A DNA stretch of 64,000 nt from Polynucleobacter sp. UK-FUSCHL-C3 (GTDB taxonomy: Bacteria; Pseudomonadota; Gammaproteobacteria; Burkholderiales; Burkholderiaceae): the NCBI RefSeq assembly GCF_040409815.1, contig NZ_CP099959.1, positions 62,001-126,000 of the forward strand, in the 5' to 3' direction. This document shows, piece after piece, positions 1-9,823 of this stretch. Below the pieces are notes generated by a model. It was not told the origin of the DNA, made no database searches, and saw nothing but the letters and a program-made list of their open reading frames with translations. Position numbers and translations under genes: made by a program. The first letter of the stretch is position 1, and each line of letters begins with the position of its first letter.

Positions 1-4
1 AACT

Positions 5-223
5 ATGCCTAAAGATGATGTTATTCAGATGGCGGGTGAGATTGTCGAAAACTTACCCAATGCCATGTTTAGGGTGAAGTTAGAGAATGGGCATGTAGTT
101 TTAGGTCATATTTCTGGGAAGATGCGTATGCATTACATACGCATCCTGCCAGGCGATAAGGTAACCGTGGAGATGACCCCATACGATTTAACGCGCGCAA
201 GAATTATCTTCCGTGCAAAGTAA
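5..223 (+). CDS. infA: Translation initiation factor IF-1
   Basis: IF-1 binds the ribosomal A site during initiation and modulates IF-2 and IF-3. The 72-residue product is the usual length and is a single S1/OB-fold domain. The family pattern is clear: it opens [15 protein letters not shown] and has the GHISGKMR and ILPGDKV segments. It sits 18 bp before rpmJ at the head of the alpha operon part of the large ribosomal protein cluster; secY would be expected just upstream, outside the window. Betaproteobacteria often carry a second infA elsewhere, which cannot be judged here. Confidence 0.97.
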   Translation: MPKDDVIQMAGEIVENLPNAMFRVKLENGHVVLGHISGKMRMHYIRILPGDKVTVEMTPYDLTRARIIFRAK

Positions 224-241
224 TTATTAAAGAGGTGAATC

Positions 242-358
242 ATGAAAGTATTGGCATCCGTTAAAGCAATTTGCAGAAATTGCAAGATTATTAAACGTAA
301 GCGCGTAGTGCGTGTGATCTGCTCGTCTGATCCACGTCATAAGCAGCGTCAAGGTTAA
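242..358 (+). CDS. rpmJ: 50S ribosomal protein L36
   Basis: L36 is a 38-residue zinc-ribbon protein of the large subunit. Translating 242-358 gives a protein starting [15 protein letters not shown] and ending HKQRQG. Zinc ligands Cys11, Cys14, Cys27 and His33 are all present, so this is the zinc-binding (C+) form. A purine-rich AAAGAGGTG lies just upstream of the ATG. It is placed between infA and rpsM exactly as in other proteobacterial alpha operons. The gene is easily missed because it is so short. Confidence 0.96.
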   Translation: MKVLASVKAICRNCKIIKRKRVVRVICSSDPRHKQRQG

Positions 359-381
359 TTCGGTTAAGTAGAGGAATTTAT

Positions 382-750
382 ATGGCACGTATCGCTGGGG
401 TAAACATCCCAAATCATCAACATACTGTAATCGGCTTAACAGCGATTTTTGGTATTGGCAAAACGCAAGCATTGAAGATCTGCGATAGCGCAGGTGTTGC
501 TATTGATAAAAAAGTAAAAGATCTAACCGATGCAGAGTTAGAGAAATTGCGTGATGAGGTTGGAAAACGCACCACTGAGGGTGATTTACGTCGCGAAGTG
601 ACCATGAACATCAAGCGTTTGATGGATTTGGCCTGCTACCGCGGTATTCGTCATCGCAAGGGTTTACCTGTTCGTGGTCAACGTACTAAAACAAATGCGC
701 GTACTCGTAAAGGCCCACGCAAGGCCGGCGTTGCATTGAAGAAGGGATAA
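382..750 (+). CDS. rpsM: 30S ribosomal protein S13
   Basis: S13 is in the small-subunit head and contacts the P-site tRNA and the B1 bridges to the large subunit. The 122-residue product starts [14 protein letters not shown] and has the helix-two-turn-helix region, then the basic tail with [15 protein letters not shown], which reaches towards the tRNA. Length and termini match the bacterial family. It has an AGAGGAA ribosome-binding site and is followed after 3 bp by rpsK, so the two are translated from one operon mRNA. Confidence 0.97.
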   Translation: MARIAGVNIPNHQHTVIGLTAIFGIGKTQALKICDSAGVAIDKKVKDLTDAELEKLRDEVGKRTTEGDLRREVTMNIKRLMDLACYRGIRHRKGLPVRGQRTKTNARTRKGPRKAGVALKKG

Positions 751-753
751 AAA

Positions 754-1167
754 ATGGCAAAAGCACAACAAACAACGGCTAACGCTAGCGCACAACGCGC
801 ACGCAAGAAGGTTAAAAAGAATGTGGCCGATGGTATCGCTCACGTTCATGCATCGTTCAATAACACTATCGTGACCATTACTGACCGCCAAGGAAATGCT
901 CTATCGTGGGCGACTTCAGGGGGTCAAGGGTTTAAAGGTTCGCGTAAATCTACTCCCTTTGCCGCTCAGGTTGCCGCCGAAGTCGCTGGTAAGGCTGCGA
1001 TTGAATGTGGAATTAAAAATTTAGAAGTACAAATTAAAGGCCCTGGCCCTGGACGTGAATCAGCTGTCCGCGCCTTGAATTCATTGGGTATCAAAATTGT
1101 GGAGATCCAGGACGTAACACCGGTTCCCCATAATGGTTGCCGCCCGCCAAAGCGCCGTCGTATTTGA
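754..1167 (+). CDS. rpsK: 30S ribosomal protein S11
   Basis: S11 lies on the small-subunit platform near the E site. The 137-residue product has an Ala/Lys-rich N-terminus, the conserved core with [13 protein letters not shown] and GPGPGRESA, and the family's C-terminal [12 protein letters not shown]. It starts 3 bp after rpsM. A 124-bp leader containing three hairpins separates it from rpsD, the only sizeable gap inside this operon. Confidence 0.97.
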   Translation: MAKAQQTTANASAQRARKKVKKNVADGIAHVHASFNNTIVTITDRQGNALSWATSGGQGFKGSRKSTPFAAQVAAEVAGKAAIECGIKNLEVQIKGPGPGRESAVRALNSLGIKIVEIQDVTPVPHNGCRPPKRRRI

Positions 1168-1193
1168 TAAAACGTTTTTAGTTGTAAAGAAGC

Positions 1194-1273
1194 GACTGAT
1201 TTTCAGTCTTTGATTAATAAGCCCACCGTTCGTTTGAAGTTGAAGCGAACTCACCACAGTTGAAAAACTGCGG
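1194..1273 (+). promoter_or_regulatory. Structured rpsD leader: three consecutive hairpins
   Basis: Three stem-loops follow one another between rpsK and rpsD. The first is 1194-1199 with 1203-1208 (6 bp, TTT loop). The second is 1228-1235 with 1243-1250 (8 bp including one G-T pair). The third is 1254-1261 with 1266-1273 (8 bp, one mismatch, GAAA tetraloop). The last ends 18 bp before the GTG start of rpsD. S4 is known to repress the alpha operon translationally in Escherichia coli, at a site before rpsM. That this leader is an S4-responsive or processing element is inference. Confidence 0.5.
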
Positions 1274-1291
1274 CATAGAAAGGAAGGAATC

Positions 1292-1915
1292 GTGGCACGT
1301 TACTTAGGCCCTAAGGCTAAATTATCCCGTCGGGAAGGTACTGACTTATTTTTAAAGAGCGCACGTCGTGCTTTATCTGATAAGTGCAAATTAGATAGCA
1401 AACCAGGTCAACATGGACGCACTTCAGGTTCACGTACATCCGACTTTGGTAACCAATTGCGTGAAAAGCAAAAGGTAAAGCGTATTTATGGTGTTCTAGA
1501 ACGTCAGTTCCGCCGCTATTTTGCAGAGGCAGAGCGTCGTAAAGGAAACACAGGTGAAACCTTGTTGCAATTGCTCGAATCACGTCTTGATAACGTCGTT
1601 TATCGGATGGGTTTTGGCTCTACGCGAGCCGAAGCGCGCCAACTTGTTTCGCACGCAGCAATTACTGTGAATGGTAGCGTCGTCAATATCCCCTCTATGC
1701 AAGTGCGTGCAGGTGATGTGATTGCTATTCGTGAGAAGGCTAAAAAACAGACTCGTATTCAAGAGTCTCTAAACCTTGCACAGCAAGTAGGCGCTATTAA
1801 TTGGGTAAGTGTTGATGCTGCAAAACTAGAAGGTACTTTTAAACAAGTTCCAGATCGCGATGAAATTAGCGGCGATATTAATGAAAGTTTGATCGTCGAA
1901 TTGTATTCACGCTAA
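1292..1915 (+). CDS. rpsD: 30S ribosomal protein S4
   Basis: S4 nucleates 30S assembly on 16S rRNA and is the usual autoregulator of the alpha operon. The 207-residue product starts [16 protein letters not shown]. The N-terminal part has a single Cys in SDKCKLDSK, so the zinc-cysteine cluster of some S4 proteins is absent. The S4 RNA-binding domain is at about residues 97-160 ([14 protein letters not shown], then [10 protein letters not shown]). The GTG start is fixed by a strong AAGGAAGGAA just upstream. The gene follows a structured leader and precedes rpoA by 28 bp. Confidence 0.97.
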   Translation: MARYLGPKAKLSRREGTDLFLKSARRALSDKCKLDSKPGQHGRTSGSRTSDFGNQLREKQKVKRIYGVLERQFRRYFAEAERRKGNTGETLLQLLESRLDNVVYRMGFGSTRAEARQLVSHAAITVNGSVVNIPSMQVRAGDVIAIREKAKKQTRIQESLNLAQQVGAINWVSVDAAKLEGTFKQVPDRDEISGDINESLIVELYSR

Positions 1916-1943
1916 TACAGCACCTCTTAAGGAAAAGATATCT

Positions 1944-2924
1944 ATGCAAACAAATTTGCTTAAACCAAAAATCATTTCTGTTGAAGCACTTGCTGCTAAT
2001 CAGGCTAAAGTTGTTATGGAGCCCTTTGAGCGCGGTTACGGCCATACTCTAGGTAATGCATTGCGCCGCGTATTGTTGTCGTCAATGGTTGGCTTTGCAC
2101 CAACCGAAGTGGCAATCGGGGGCGTTGTCCATGAGTATTCCACTTTGGATGGCGTGCAAGAAGATGTTGTTAATCTTTTATTAAATTTCAAGGGCGTTGT
2201 ATTTAAGCTCCAATCACGCGATGAGGTAACGATCAATCTTCGTAAAGAAGGTCCTGGCGTTGTTTGTGCCAAGGATATTGATTTGCCTCATGATGTAGAA
2301 ATCATTAATCCTGAGCATGTGATTGCTCACCTCTCTGCGGGTGGTAAGTTAGATATGCAGATTAAGGTTGAAAAGGGCCGCGGTTATGTACCTGGCAATA
2401 TGCGTCAATATCAAGACGAGGCAACAAAGTTAATTGGCCGCATTGTGTTGGATGCATCCTTTAGCCCTGTGAATCGTGTTAGCTATGCTGTTGAGTCTGC
2501 TCGTGTAGAGCAGCGCACTGACTTAGATCGTTTGGTTATGACCATTGAAACCAATGGAGTTATCTCTCCAGAGGAGTCAATTCGTCAAGCAGCTAGTATT
2601 CTGGTAGATCAGTTAGTTGTGTTTGCCGCCCTGGAGAGCAGTCAAGTTGCTGGCGACTTAGCGCCAAGCCGCTCCGCGATGGTTGATCCTCTGTTGATGA
2701 GACCCGTTGATGATCTCGAGTTAACGGTTCGTTCTGCCAATTGCTTAAAAGCAGAAAACATTTATTACATCGGTGATTTAATCCAGCGTACTGAAAATGA
2801 GCTATTGAAGACGCCTAACTTAGGTCGTAAGTCTCTTAATGAGATTAAAGATGTATTAGCAGCCCGTGGCTTGAGCCTTGGTATGAAACTCGATAGCTGG
2901 CCTCCAGCTACGATTGGGCAATAA
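1944..2924 (+). CDS. rpoA: DNA-directed RNA polymerase alpha subunit
   Basis: The alpha subunit dimerises to start RNA polymerase assembly and touches UP elements and activators. The 326-residue protein has the N-terminal dimerisation domain (about residues 1-235; [15 protein letters not shown] is the signature) and a linker. The C-terminal DNA-binding domain (about 250-320) includes [16 protein letters not shown] and [10 protein letters not shown]. Length is normal. It lies between rpsD and rplQ, the standard alpha operon order, with an AAGGAAAAG ribosome-binding site. Confidence 0.98.
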   Translation: MQTNLLKPKIISVEALAANQAKVVMEPFERGYGHTLGNALRRVLLSSMVGFAPTEVAIGGVVHEYSTLDGVQEDVVNLLLNFKGVVFKLQSRDEVTINLRKEGPGVVCAKDIDLPHDVEIINPEHVIAHLSAGGKLDMQIKVEKGRGYVPGNMRQYQDEATKLIGRIVLDASFSPVNRVSYAVESARVEQRTDLDRLVMTIETNGVISPEESIRQAASILVDQLVVFAALESSQVAGDLAPSRSAMVDPLLMRPVDDLELTVRSANCLKAENIYYIGDLIQRTENELLKTPNLGRKSLNEIKDVLAARGLSLGMKLDSWPPATIGQ

Positions 2925-2940
2925 TTAGAAAGGAAGCATC

Positions 2941-3333
2941 ATGCGTCATGGTAATGGCTTACGCAAATTAAACCGCACTTCATCGCATCGTTTGGCGATG
3001 TTGCGCAATATGTCAAACTCTTTAATCGAGCATGAAGTGATTAAAACAACCCTGCCAAAAGCAAAAGAGCTGCGGATGGTGGTTGAGCCTTTGATCACTT
3101 TGGGTAAGAAAGATAATTTGGCTAATCGCCGCCTTGCATTTAATCGTTTACGCGATCGTGAGATGGTGGCTAAATTATTTTCAGAATTAGGCCCAAGGTA
3201 CGCAACTCGCCCAGGCGGTTATTTGCGCATCTTGAAGTTTGGATTCCGTCATGGCGATAATGCTCCAATGGCTTTAGTTGAATTAGTTGATCGCCCAGCA
3301 GTCGAAGAGACTACCCAAGAGACAGCAGCATAA
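2941..3333 (+). CDS. rplQ: 50S ribosomal protein L17
   Basis: L17 is a large-subunit protein near the exit-tunnel surface. The 130-residue product starts [17 protein letters not shown] and contains [20 protein letters not shown], both family landmarks, and ends in an acidic and Thr/Ala-rich tail. GAAAGGAAG precedes the ATG. It is the last gene of the alpha operon and is followed within 20 bp by a strong intrinsic terminator. Confidence 0.97.
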   Translation: MRHGNGLRKLNRTSSHRLAMLRNMSNSLIEHEVIKTTLPKAKELRMVVEPLITLGKKDNLANRRLAFNRLRDREMVAKLFSELGPRYATRPGGYLRILKFGFRHGDNAPMALVELVDRPAVEETTQETAA

Positions 3334-3351
3334 GCGTGCTTCGGGTATAGT

Positions 3352-3379
3352 AAAGCCAGGCTTTTGCCTGGCTTTTTTT
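3352..3379 (+). terminator. Rho-independent terminator of the alpha operon
   Basis: A perfect 10-bp stem (3352-3361 with 3366-3375) with a TTTT loop is followed by a run of T. It starts 18 bp after the rplQ stop, as expected for the end of the ribosomal protein operon. Confidence 0.93.
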
Positions 3380-3416
3380 ATTGGATCTAAGAATTAGCTC
3401 AAGCAATCAAATCAAT

Positions 3417-3734
3417 ATGAATTCTATTTTGATCGTGATCACAACCCTCCCAAATATTCAAGAGGCCAAGACATTAGGCCGTAGCTTGCTTGATCATGGC
3501 TTAGCGGCTTGCATACAAATCCAGGAGGGCGTGCATTCGATTTATCGCTGGGACGATCAAATCTGTGAAGAAACTGAAGTTCTTTTAAGCGCCAAGACAA
3601 ACGAGACAAGTTGGCCAGCATTGGAAAGTTACATTGTGGAGCACCACCCATACGATCTTCCAGAGATAATTGCCTTAAGTCCAAGCCAGTACTCAGAAGC
3701 GTATGGTGCTTGGGTGTCTAAGGAGCTTAAGTGA
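3417..3734 (+). CDS. cutA: CutA family divalent-cation tolerance protein
   Basis: CutA proteins are small trimeric proteins with a ferredoxin-like fold, linked to copper tolerance in some bacteria; the exact role is uncertain. From the ATG at 3417 the product is 105 residues, the family length, starting MNSILIVITTLPN. The family pattern follows: GLAACIQIQEGVHSIYRW, then ETEVLLSAKT and HPYDLPEIIAL. An in-frame TTG at 3381 would lengthen it by 12 residues but abuts the terminator and is rejected. Its end overlaps the dsbD start by 4 bp, so the two are probably co-translated. Confidence 0.92.
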   Translation: MNSILIVITTLPNIQEAKTLGRSLLDHGLAACIQIQEGVHSIYRWDDQICEETEVLLSAKTNETSWPALESYIVEHHPYDLPEIIALSPSQYSEAYGAWVSKELK

Positions 3735-5413
3735 GCGTAATCAAAAGAATTTTTCTGAGTATTTGTATTCCGATCATTGGCATTGGGTTTTTGATCGGCA
3801 CTCTTTCAGCTAAAGAGTTTTTGCCGCCGGAACAAGCATTTGTAGTAGAGGCAACATGGGTAGCCGACGCCAATGAGTTGTTAATTGATTACCGTCCAGC
3901 AAAAGGCTATTACATCTATCAAGAGTCGCTTCAATACAGACTTTTTATCAATAATCAAAAAATAAATACAAAAAATATACAGCTACCGCGCGGTGTTGAA
4001 AAGTTTGATGAGACCTTTGGCAAAAAGATGGAGATTTATCCAAAGCCCTTTCAGGTCATCATTCCTTTTACACAAAAGGCAGACCAGGGTATTCGTTTAG
4101 AACTAGATTTACAAGGCTGTGCTGATGGCGGTATTTGTTATCCACCGATGACCTATCAATATTTTATCGCCGCCCCTGGAGTGAAGGTGGCGCCAATACC
4201 AGAGGCTGAGGCAAAGCCTAGCAAAGAGGGTGCCAATATTCAGGGATTAAGTTTGATTGAGCTCTGGAGTGGACGAGATGATGTTGGTTCAATTAAGTCA
4301 TATCTAGAAAATGCCAACTTAGGATATTTGTTAGTGGGCTTCTTTATTCTAGGACTAGCATTAGCATTTACTCCATGTGTATTACCCATGTTACCTATCT
4401 TAAGCAGCATTGTCTTGGGTAAACAAAGTGATGTGCCAATTAGCAAAGTTCGTTCAGCATATTTAGCCTTGTCTTATATCCTCGGGATGGCTTTGCTGTA
4501 TGCCTTAGCGGGTATATTAACTGCAGCCTTGGGAAGTGGAGTGCAGCGTGTTCTACAAAGCCCGATTGCTTTAATCCTTTTTTCTGGGCTTTTGCTATTT
4601 TTGGCAGGGACTTTATTTGGGTTCTACGAACTAAAAATGCCACAAGTTTGGCAAGATAAAGTGGATCAAATAGCATGCAGGCAGCAGGGCGGAAGTCTCT
4701 TTGGGGCTTTTGTACTTGGCGCGATTTCAACCTTGGTAGCAAGCCCTTGTATCACCGCACCCCTCGCAAGCGTTTTGGGTTTTGTGGCACAAACGGGTTC
4801 CATGGTGTTAGGGGGGGCATTGTTATTTGTGATGGCGCTGGGCATGGGCTTACCCTTATTGCTGATTGCCTTAGGAGCAAGAAGTGTGGTTCCGAGTGCC
4901 GGTGCTTGGATGATTTGGTTGCAGCGCGCACTTGGGGTGATGCTTGTGTTCTTGGCAATTTGGATTGTATGGCCAGCATTCTCTATGCTCAGTGGGGAAA
5001 GTAGCATGCAAAACATCAATCGCTCAGAAAAACGAATTTCTCCAAATCTAGTCTTCCAGGTAGTGCGGTCCCCCGAAGAACTACAAATCATCCTACAAAA
5101 AGCACAAGAGAATAAAAAGCCAGTCTTGTTAGATTTCTATGCCGATTGGTGCATCAGTTGTAAGGAAATGGAAGCAATTACCTTTGCAAACCCTGAGATT
5201 GCAAAAGAGATGGGTCGTTTTGTATTAGTTCAAGCTGATGTCACGTTGAATAATCCATCTAGCCAGGCCCTCTTAAAGCAATATGGTCTTTTTGGGCCGC
5301 CCGCAATCTTATTGTTTAATAGCTTTGGTGAAGAGCAGAAAGCATTACGCATTGTCGGATTTATGCCGCCAACACGTTTTAGTCAACGTTTGCAAGATCT
5401 CAATACGAAATAG
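3731..5413 (+). CDS. dsbD: Thiol:disulfide interchange protein DsbD
   Basis: DsbD moves electrons from cytoplasmic thioredoxin across the inner membrane to periplasmic DsbC and the cytochrome c maturation thiols. The 560-residue protein has a signal sequence (about 1-27) and a periplasmic N-domain with Cys130 and Cys136 in GCADGGICYPP. A membrane domain follows with Cys216 (FTPCVLP) and Cys340 (ASPCITAP). The C-terminal thioredoxin domain has Cys474 and Cys477 (DWCISCK). All six redox cysteines are therefore present. The GTG start overlaps the cutA stop. dsbC, its usual client, lies at 59266 in this window. Confidence 0.96.
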   Translation: MSVIKRIFLSICIPIIGIGFLIGTLSAKEFLPPEQAFVVEATWVADANELLIDYRPAKGYYIYQESLQYRLFINNQKINTKNIQLPRGVEKFDETFGKKMEIYPKPFQVIIPFTQKADQGIRLELDLQGCADGGICYPPMTYQYFIAAPGVKVAPIPEAEAKPSKEGANIQGLSLIELWSGRDDVGSIKSYLENANLGYLLVGFFILGLALAFTPCVLPMLPILSSIVLGKQSDVPISKVRSAYLALSYILGMALLYALAGILTAALGSGVQRVLQSPIALILFSGLLLFLAGTLFGFYELKMPQVWQDKVDQIACRQQGGSLFGAFVLGAISTLVASPCITAPLASVLGFVAQTGSMVLGGALLFVMALGMGLPLLLIALGARSVVPSAGAWMIWLQRALGVMLVFLAIWIVWPAFSMLSGESSMQNINRSEKRISPNLVFQVVRSPEELQIILQKAQENKKPVLLDFYADWCISCKEMEAITFANPEIAKEMGRFVLVQADVTLNNPSSQALLKQYGLFGPPAILLFNSFGEEQKALRIVGFMPPTRFSQRLQDLNTK

Positions 5414-5429
5414 TTCGAAGAGTTGTCGA

Positions 5430-6443
<1,014 letters not shown>

Positions 6444-6448
6444 TCAAA

Positions 6449-7087
6449 CTAGTTAGGAGTATTTTCACTAAGAAAGACTTCTTTAAAAAGCCATTCTTGA
6501 ATAAGTGTATCGCTTTCTTCAAGGCCAACCCGTTTTGTACTAGAAAATAGTTGGGCACTAATTTGTGCTGGCGCAAATTGCTTTACCTGTTCATTAATAC
6601 TATGCAGGAGGTCACGGTTTTCGGAATAGGTTTGTTTATCAGACTTACTAAGTAGGATATGAATCGGTTTTTGGGTAACACCAAACCACCGAATCATTTG
6701 CTCATCAAGTTCAGTTAGGCCGCGACGCGCATCCACAATCAAAACTAAACCTACAAGCGATTTACGGTTCTGGAGGTAGTTACTGAGAATATCGTTCCAA
6801 TGGGATCGGGTGCTCTCTCCGACGGCAGCATAGCCATATCCAGGTAAGTCCACCAAATAGGCCAATAGCGTTTCTTTGGCATAAACCCCAAAATAGTTGA
6901 TATGTTGGGTCCGCCCGGGAGTTTTGCTGGCAAAAGCAAGCCGCTTCTGATTGCATAACACATTGATTGCACTAGATTTTCCGGCATTTGAGCGGCCAGC
7001 AAAGGCGATTTCCGGAATATCGCCCTGGGGCAGGGTGTGCAGTTCATTTACGGTAGTAAAGAAGCGGGTTTGATGAAGTTTAGACAT
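6449..7087 (-). CDS. engB: Ribosome biogenesis GTPase EngB (YihA/YsxC)
   Basis: This small essential GTPase helps assemble the large ribosomal subunit. The 212-residue product has the P-loop GRSNAGKSS (31-39) and switch I TPGRTQ (56-61). G3 is DLPGYG (80-85) and the G4-like SKSD is at 147-150. The order and spacing are those of the TrmE-Era-EngA-EngB GTPases. It is transcribed away from the cytochrome c4 gene across an 84-bp intergenic region and towards hemB, 26 bp downstream, with which it may be co-transcribed. Confidence 0.95.
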   Translation of the reverse strand: MSKLHQTRFFTTVNELHTLPQGDIPEIAFAGRSNAGKSSAINVLCNQKRLAFASKTPGRTQHINYFGVYAKETLLAYLVDLPGYGYAAVGESTRSHWNDILSNYLQNRKSLVGLVLIVDARRGLTELDEQMIRWFGVTQKPIHILLSKSDKQTYSENRDLLHSINEQVKQFAPAQISAQLFSSTKRVGLEESDTLIQEWLFKEVFLSENTPN

Positions 7088-7171
7088 AAATGAAAGTATG
7101 GAAGTTATTGTAAAATCTCAATAAATTAAGATCATTTCAGTACCCATATCAAAGTAAGCAAGGTAACCATA

Positions 7172-7885
7172 ATGCTTCAAAGTCGCAAAATCTCCAAATT
7201 AAACTTCCCTTCATTTTTAGTTGTCTTGGCAACGCTATTTGTACCCCTTGTTAATGCAACAACAGAGCCGGCTAAACCAGTGACCCCAGCAATGGCTGCT
7301 GCGCCTGCTCCTGCCGCAATGAAGGCAGATACGGCGGCAGGCGATGCACTCTATAACAATGGCGACCCCAAGCGTGGGGTGGTTGCCTGTGTTGGCTGTC
7401 ATGGCGCCAATGGTAATAGTGGGGTTGCAAGCTGGCCAAAATTGGCAGCGCAGCACTCGGCGTATACCTTGAAACAGCTTAAAAACTACAAGGACGGCTC
7501 TCGTGCAAATCCCGTCATGATGGGTATGGTGGCAACTTTAACCCAACAAGATATGTTGAACTTGGCGGCATATTTAAACAAGCAACAACCCACCCTAGGG
7601 GTTGCTCAAAATAAAGATAGCATTGCACTTGGTCAAAAAATCTATCGTGGCGGTATCGCTGAAAAAGGCGTCCCTGCATGTGCTGGTTGTCATAGCCCCA
7701 ATGGCGCTGGTATTCCTGCGCAATATCCACGATTGAGTGGGCAGTGGGCTGATTACTCTACTTCGCAGTTAGTGGCATTTAGAGAGGGTACTCGTAAAAA
7801 TAGTGCTCAGATGACTACGATTGCAACCAAGCTATCGGACGCAGAAATGAAGGCAGTATCAGACTATATGGCAGGTCTGCGTTAA
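7172..7885 (+). CDS. Dihaem cytochrome c4
   Basis: Periplasmic electron carrier of the cytochrome c4 type, which passes electrons between the bc1 complex and terminal oxidases. The 237-residue protein has a signal peptide ending about residue 29 and an Ala/Pro/Lys-rich linker (about 32-55). Two class I cytochrome c domains follow, with haem sites Cys73-Cys76-His77 (CVGCH) and Cys170-Cys173-His174 (CAGCH). Axial Met candidates occur in the MMGMV and SAQMTT segments. It starts after an AAGGTAACC ribosome-binding site. Its engB neighbour is divergent, an arrangement common in betaproteobacteria. Confidence 0.93.
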   Translation: MLQSRKISKLNFPSFLVVLATLFVPLVNATTEPAKPVTPAMAAAPAPAAMKADTAAGDALYNNGDPKRGVVACVGCHGANGNSGVASWPKLAAQHSAYTLKQLKNYKDGSRANPVMMGMVATLTQQDMLNLAAYLNKQQPTLGVAQNKDSIALGQKIYRGGIAEKGVPACAGCHSPNGAGIPAQYPRLSGQWADYSTSQLVAFREGTRKNSAQMTTIATKLSDAEMKAVSDYMAGLR

Positions 7886-7896
7886 TCTTTTACTGC

Positions 7897-9201
7897 TTAC
7901 TTGAGCGCGCTCGCTTGATTTATGGTGCGCTCATTTTCATACAAGCTTTCTGGCGTTTCGCGCTGCCTCACTAAATAAGCCTCATTGCCGTCTACCATTA
8001 CTTCGGCAGCTCGGCCCCGTGTGTTGTAGTTAGAGGCCATCACAAAGCCATACGCACCAGCTGACAAGATCGCAAGGATATCCCCCTCGTTGACCGCGAG
8101 TACTCGATCCTTACCTAGCCAATCGCCAGATTCGCAAACGGGGCCTACAACATCGTAGCAATTTGGCTTAGCTTGGCTGACGTGAATCGGAACAATCGCA
8201 TGATAAGCCTCATACAAAGTAGGTCGCATCAGGTCATTCATGGCGGCATTGACAATGCAAAAGTTTTTATCGACCCCTGTTTTTAAGTATTCCACTTGAG
8301 TCAATAAAATACCTGCGTTACCAACTAAAGAACGCCCAGGCTCGAGCAAGACTTCTAGATGGCAAAATCCGCGCTCCTCGACCCGATTAAGAAGTGTATT
8401 GGTAAATTCAGTAATATTTGGCGGTGACTCACCGCCATAGTCAATGCCCAATCCGCCACCCAAATCGAGATGATGAATCTTGATTCCTTCGCGTTGAAGT
8501 TGTGTGATGAGATCAAGAACTTTATCAAGTGCATCGAGATAAGGTGAGGTGCTCGTAATTTGCGAACCAATATGGCAGTCAATGCCGATCACATCAATTT
8601 GAGGCAAAAGGGCAGCCTCTCGATATGTTTTGAGAACCTCGTAATACGCAATCCCAAACTTATTATCTTTAAGTCCAGTAGAGATGTATGGATGTGTATT
8701 GGCATCTACATCAGGATTAACACGCAATGAAATTGGGGCGCGTAAATTCATCGTTTTAGCAATTGCATTAATACGCTGTAACTCCGGTATGGACTCCACA
8801 TTAATACATTTGACGCCCACACGAAGCGCATTCTCAATTTCAGCAGATGATTTACCAACACCTGCAAAAACAAGACTTTTTGGGTCAGCGCCAATATGAA
8901 GGGCGCGCGCCAACTCTCCACCACTGACCAGATCAAAGCCGGCGCCCAGTTGCTTAAGCTCATCTAAGACTGCTAAATTGCTATTCGCCTTCATGGCGTA
9001 ATGAATACGAGCTCGTCGCGTACCATCGGGCCTAATGCAGGCAGAATCATAGGCGCGGTAGGCGCTACAAATAGCCTCCTTGCTATAAACATATAGTGGG
9101 GTACCAAAATCCTGCGTTAGTTTTCTGAGGCTTATGCCCTCAGCAAACCATTGCCCATTTTTTTCAGAGAAGCCAAGAAGAGAAGGGATTGCGTTCACCA
9201 T
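7897..9201 (-). CDS. lysA: Diaminopimelate decarboxylase
   Basis: LysA is a PLP enzyme that decarboxylates meso-diaminopimelate to lysine. The 434-residue protein has the PLP lysine Lys71 in HYAMKANSN, the substrate-loop HIGSQI, the PLP-phosphate-binding GGGLGIDYGG, and EPGRSLVGNAG. The C-terminal domain has CESGDWLGKD, with the active-site Cys from the partner subunit. Length and motif order are standard. It lies 2 bp after the small lipoprotein gene, so the two form an operon, and converges on the cytochrome c4 gene. Confidence 0.97.
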   Translation of the reverse strand: MVNAIPSLLGFSEKNGQWFAEGISLRKLTQDFGTPLYVYSKEAICSAYRAYDSACIRPDGTRRARIHYAMKANSNLAVLDELKQLGAGFDLVSGGELARALHIGADPKSLVFAGVGKSSAEIENALRVGVKCINVESIPELQRINAIAKTMNLRAPISLRVNPDVDANTHPYISTGLKDNKFGIAYYEVLKTYREAALLPQIDVIGIDCHIGSQITSTSPYLDALDKVLDLITQLQREGIKIHHLDLGGGLGIDYGGESPPNITEFTNTLLNRVEERGFCHLEVLLEPGRSLVGNAGILLTQVEYLKTGVDKNFCIVNAAMNDLMRPTLYEAYHAIVPIHVSQAKPNCYDVVGPVCESGDWLGKDRVLAVNEGDILAILSAGAYGFVMASNYNTRGRAAEVMVDGNEAYLVRQRETPESLYENERTINQASALK

Positions 9202-9203
9202 TG

Positions 9204-9404
9204 TTAATTTACTTTATTACCGCTTCCAGTTGTTTTTGCTGGCACATCCTTGGGTGGATATAGGTTTCCTTTAGGCTCTGCTTGGGTAGGGGCCGGAGGG
9301 ACAGGGGGAGGGTTAGGAATAAATAAAGGCCCTCTTACCCCACAAGCACCGAGGGAAATAAAAAGCACCAGTATCGGAATTCTTACTACAATCGATATCA
9401 TCAT
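9204..9404 (-). CDS. lptM: Small lipoprotein, LptM-like (YifL)
   Basis: The 66-residue product starts MMISIVVRIP and has a hydrophobic signal with a lipobox SLGAC, then GVRGPLF and a Pro-rich tail. The Cys-Gly-x-(R/K)-GPL pattern after the lipobox is typical of LptM/YifL, known in Escherichia coli to help LptD oxidation and outer-membrane LPS translocon maturation. Placement directly before lysA and divergent from cyaY is typical of proteobacteria and supports the call. A longer reading frame up to 9515 would run into cyaY and is not used. Function is inferred from motif and context. Confidence 0.82.
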   Translation of the reverse strand: MMISIVVRIPILVLFISLGACGVRGPLFIPNPPPVPPAPTQAEPKGNLYPPKDVPAKTTGSGNKVN

Positions 9405-9433
9405 TAGCTTTGCAAAAGGTATTTGAATATAGC

Positions 9434-9823
9434 ATGCAGAACACCAATCGACCCCAAGCTGAAAAAATTGACGATAAGCAGTTTCATCAGATTGCAGCCC
9501 AGCTATTGCACTCAATTGAGCTCTCTCTCGAGCATGCGGATGAGGCTTTGGATCTTGATTTAGATATCGCTAGACAGGGTGGCAATGTTATCAATATTGC
9601 CTTTCATGATCGTAGCGTCATCGTCGTTAATACCCAGCCCCCTCTTCATGAGATTTGGGTCGCCGCTAAGGTAGGCGGTTTTCATTATCGTTGGGCTGGA
9701 ACGGCATTGGAGCCGCTTTGGTTAGATACTAAAACCGGCAATGAGTTACTCGCTGATTTATCATCCTTCGTTAGCGCTCAGGCGGGGAAAGACGTTAAGG
9801 TCAGCTTGCTTGGTACGCGCTAA
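9434..9823 (+). CDS. cyaY: Frataxin-like iron protein CyaY
   Basis: CyaY is the bacterial frataxin, an acidic iron-binding regulator of iron-sulfur cluster assembly. From the ATG at 9434 the product is 129 residues. An acidic first helix ([20 protein letters not shown]) is followed by beta strands with [27 protein letters not shown] and GGFHYRW, the family core. A TTG at 9410 would add 8 residues without support. It is divergent from the lipoprotein gene with only 29 bp between them. Its last 23 bp overlap the 3' end of aroB on the other strand. Confidence 0.93.
   Translation: MQNTNRPQAEKIDDKQFHQIAAQLLHSIELSLEHADEALDLDLDIARQGGNVINIAFHDRSVIVVNTQPPLHEIWVAAKVGGFHYRWAGTALEPLWLDTKTGNELLADLSSFVSAQAGKDVKVSLLGTR

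Noticed and set aside
4675..5091. Long open frames in dsbD in other frames and on the other strand
   Set aside because: They lie fully inside a clearly conserved gene and their products show no family features.
9405..9515. N-terminal extension of the small lipoprotein
   Set aside because: It would put 37 residues before the signal peptide and lie inside cyaY, and it does not resemble a secretion signal.
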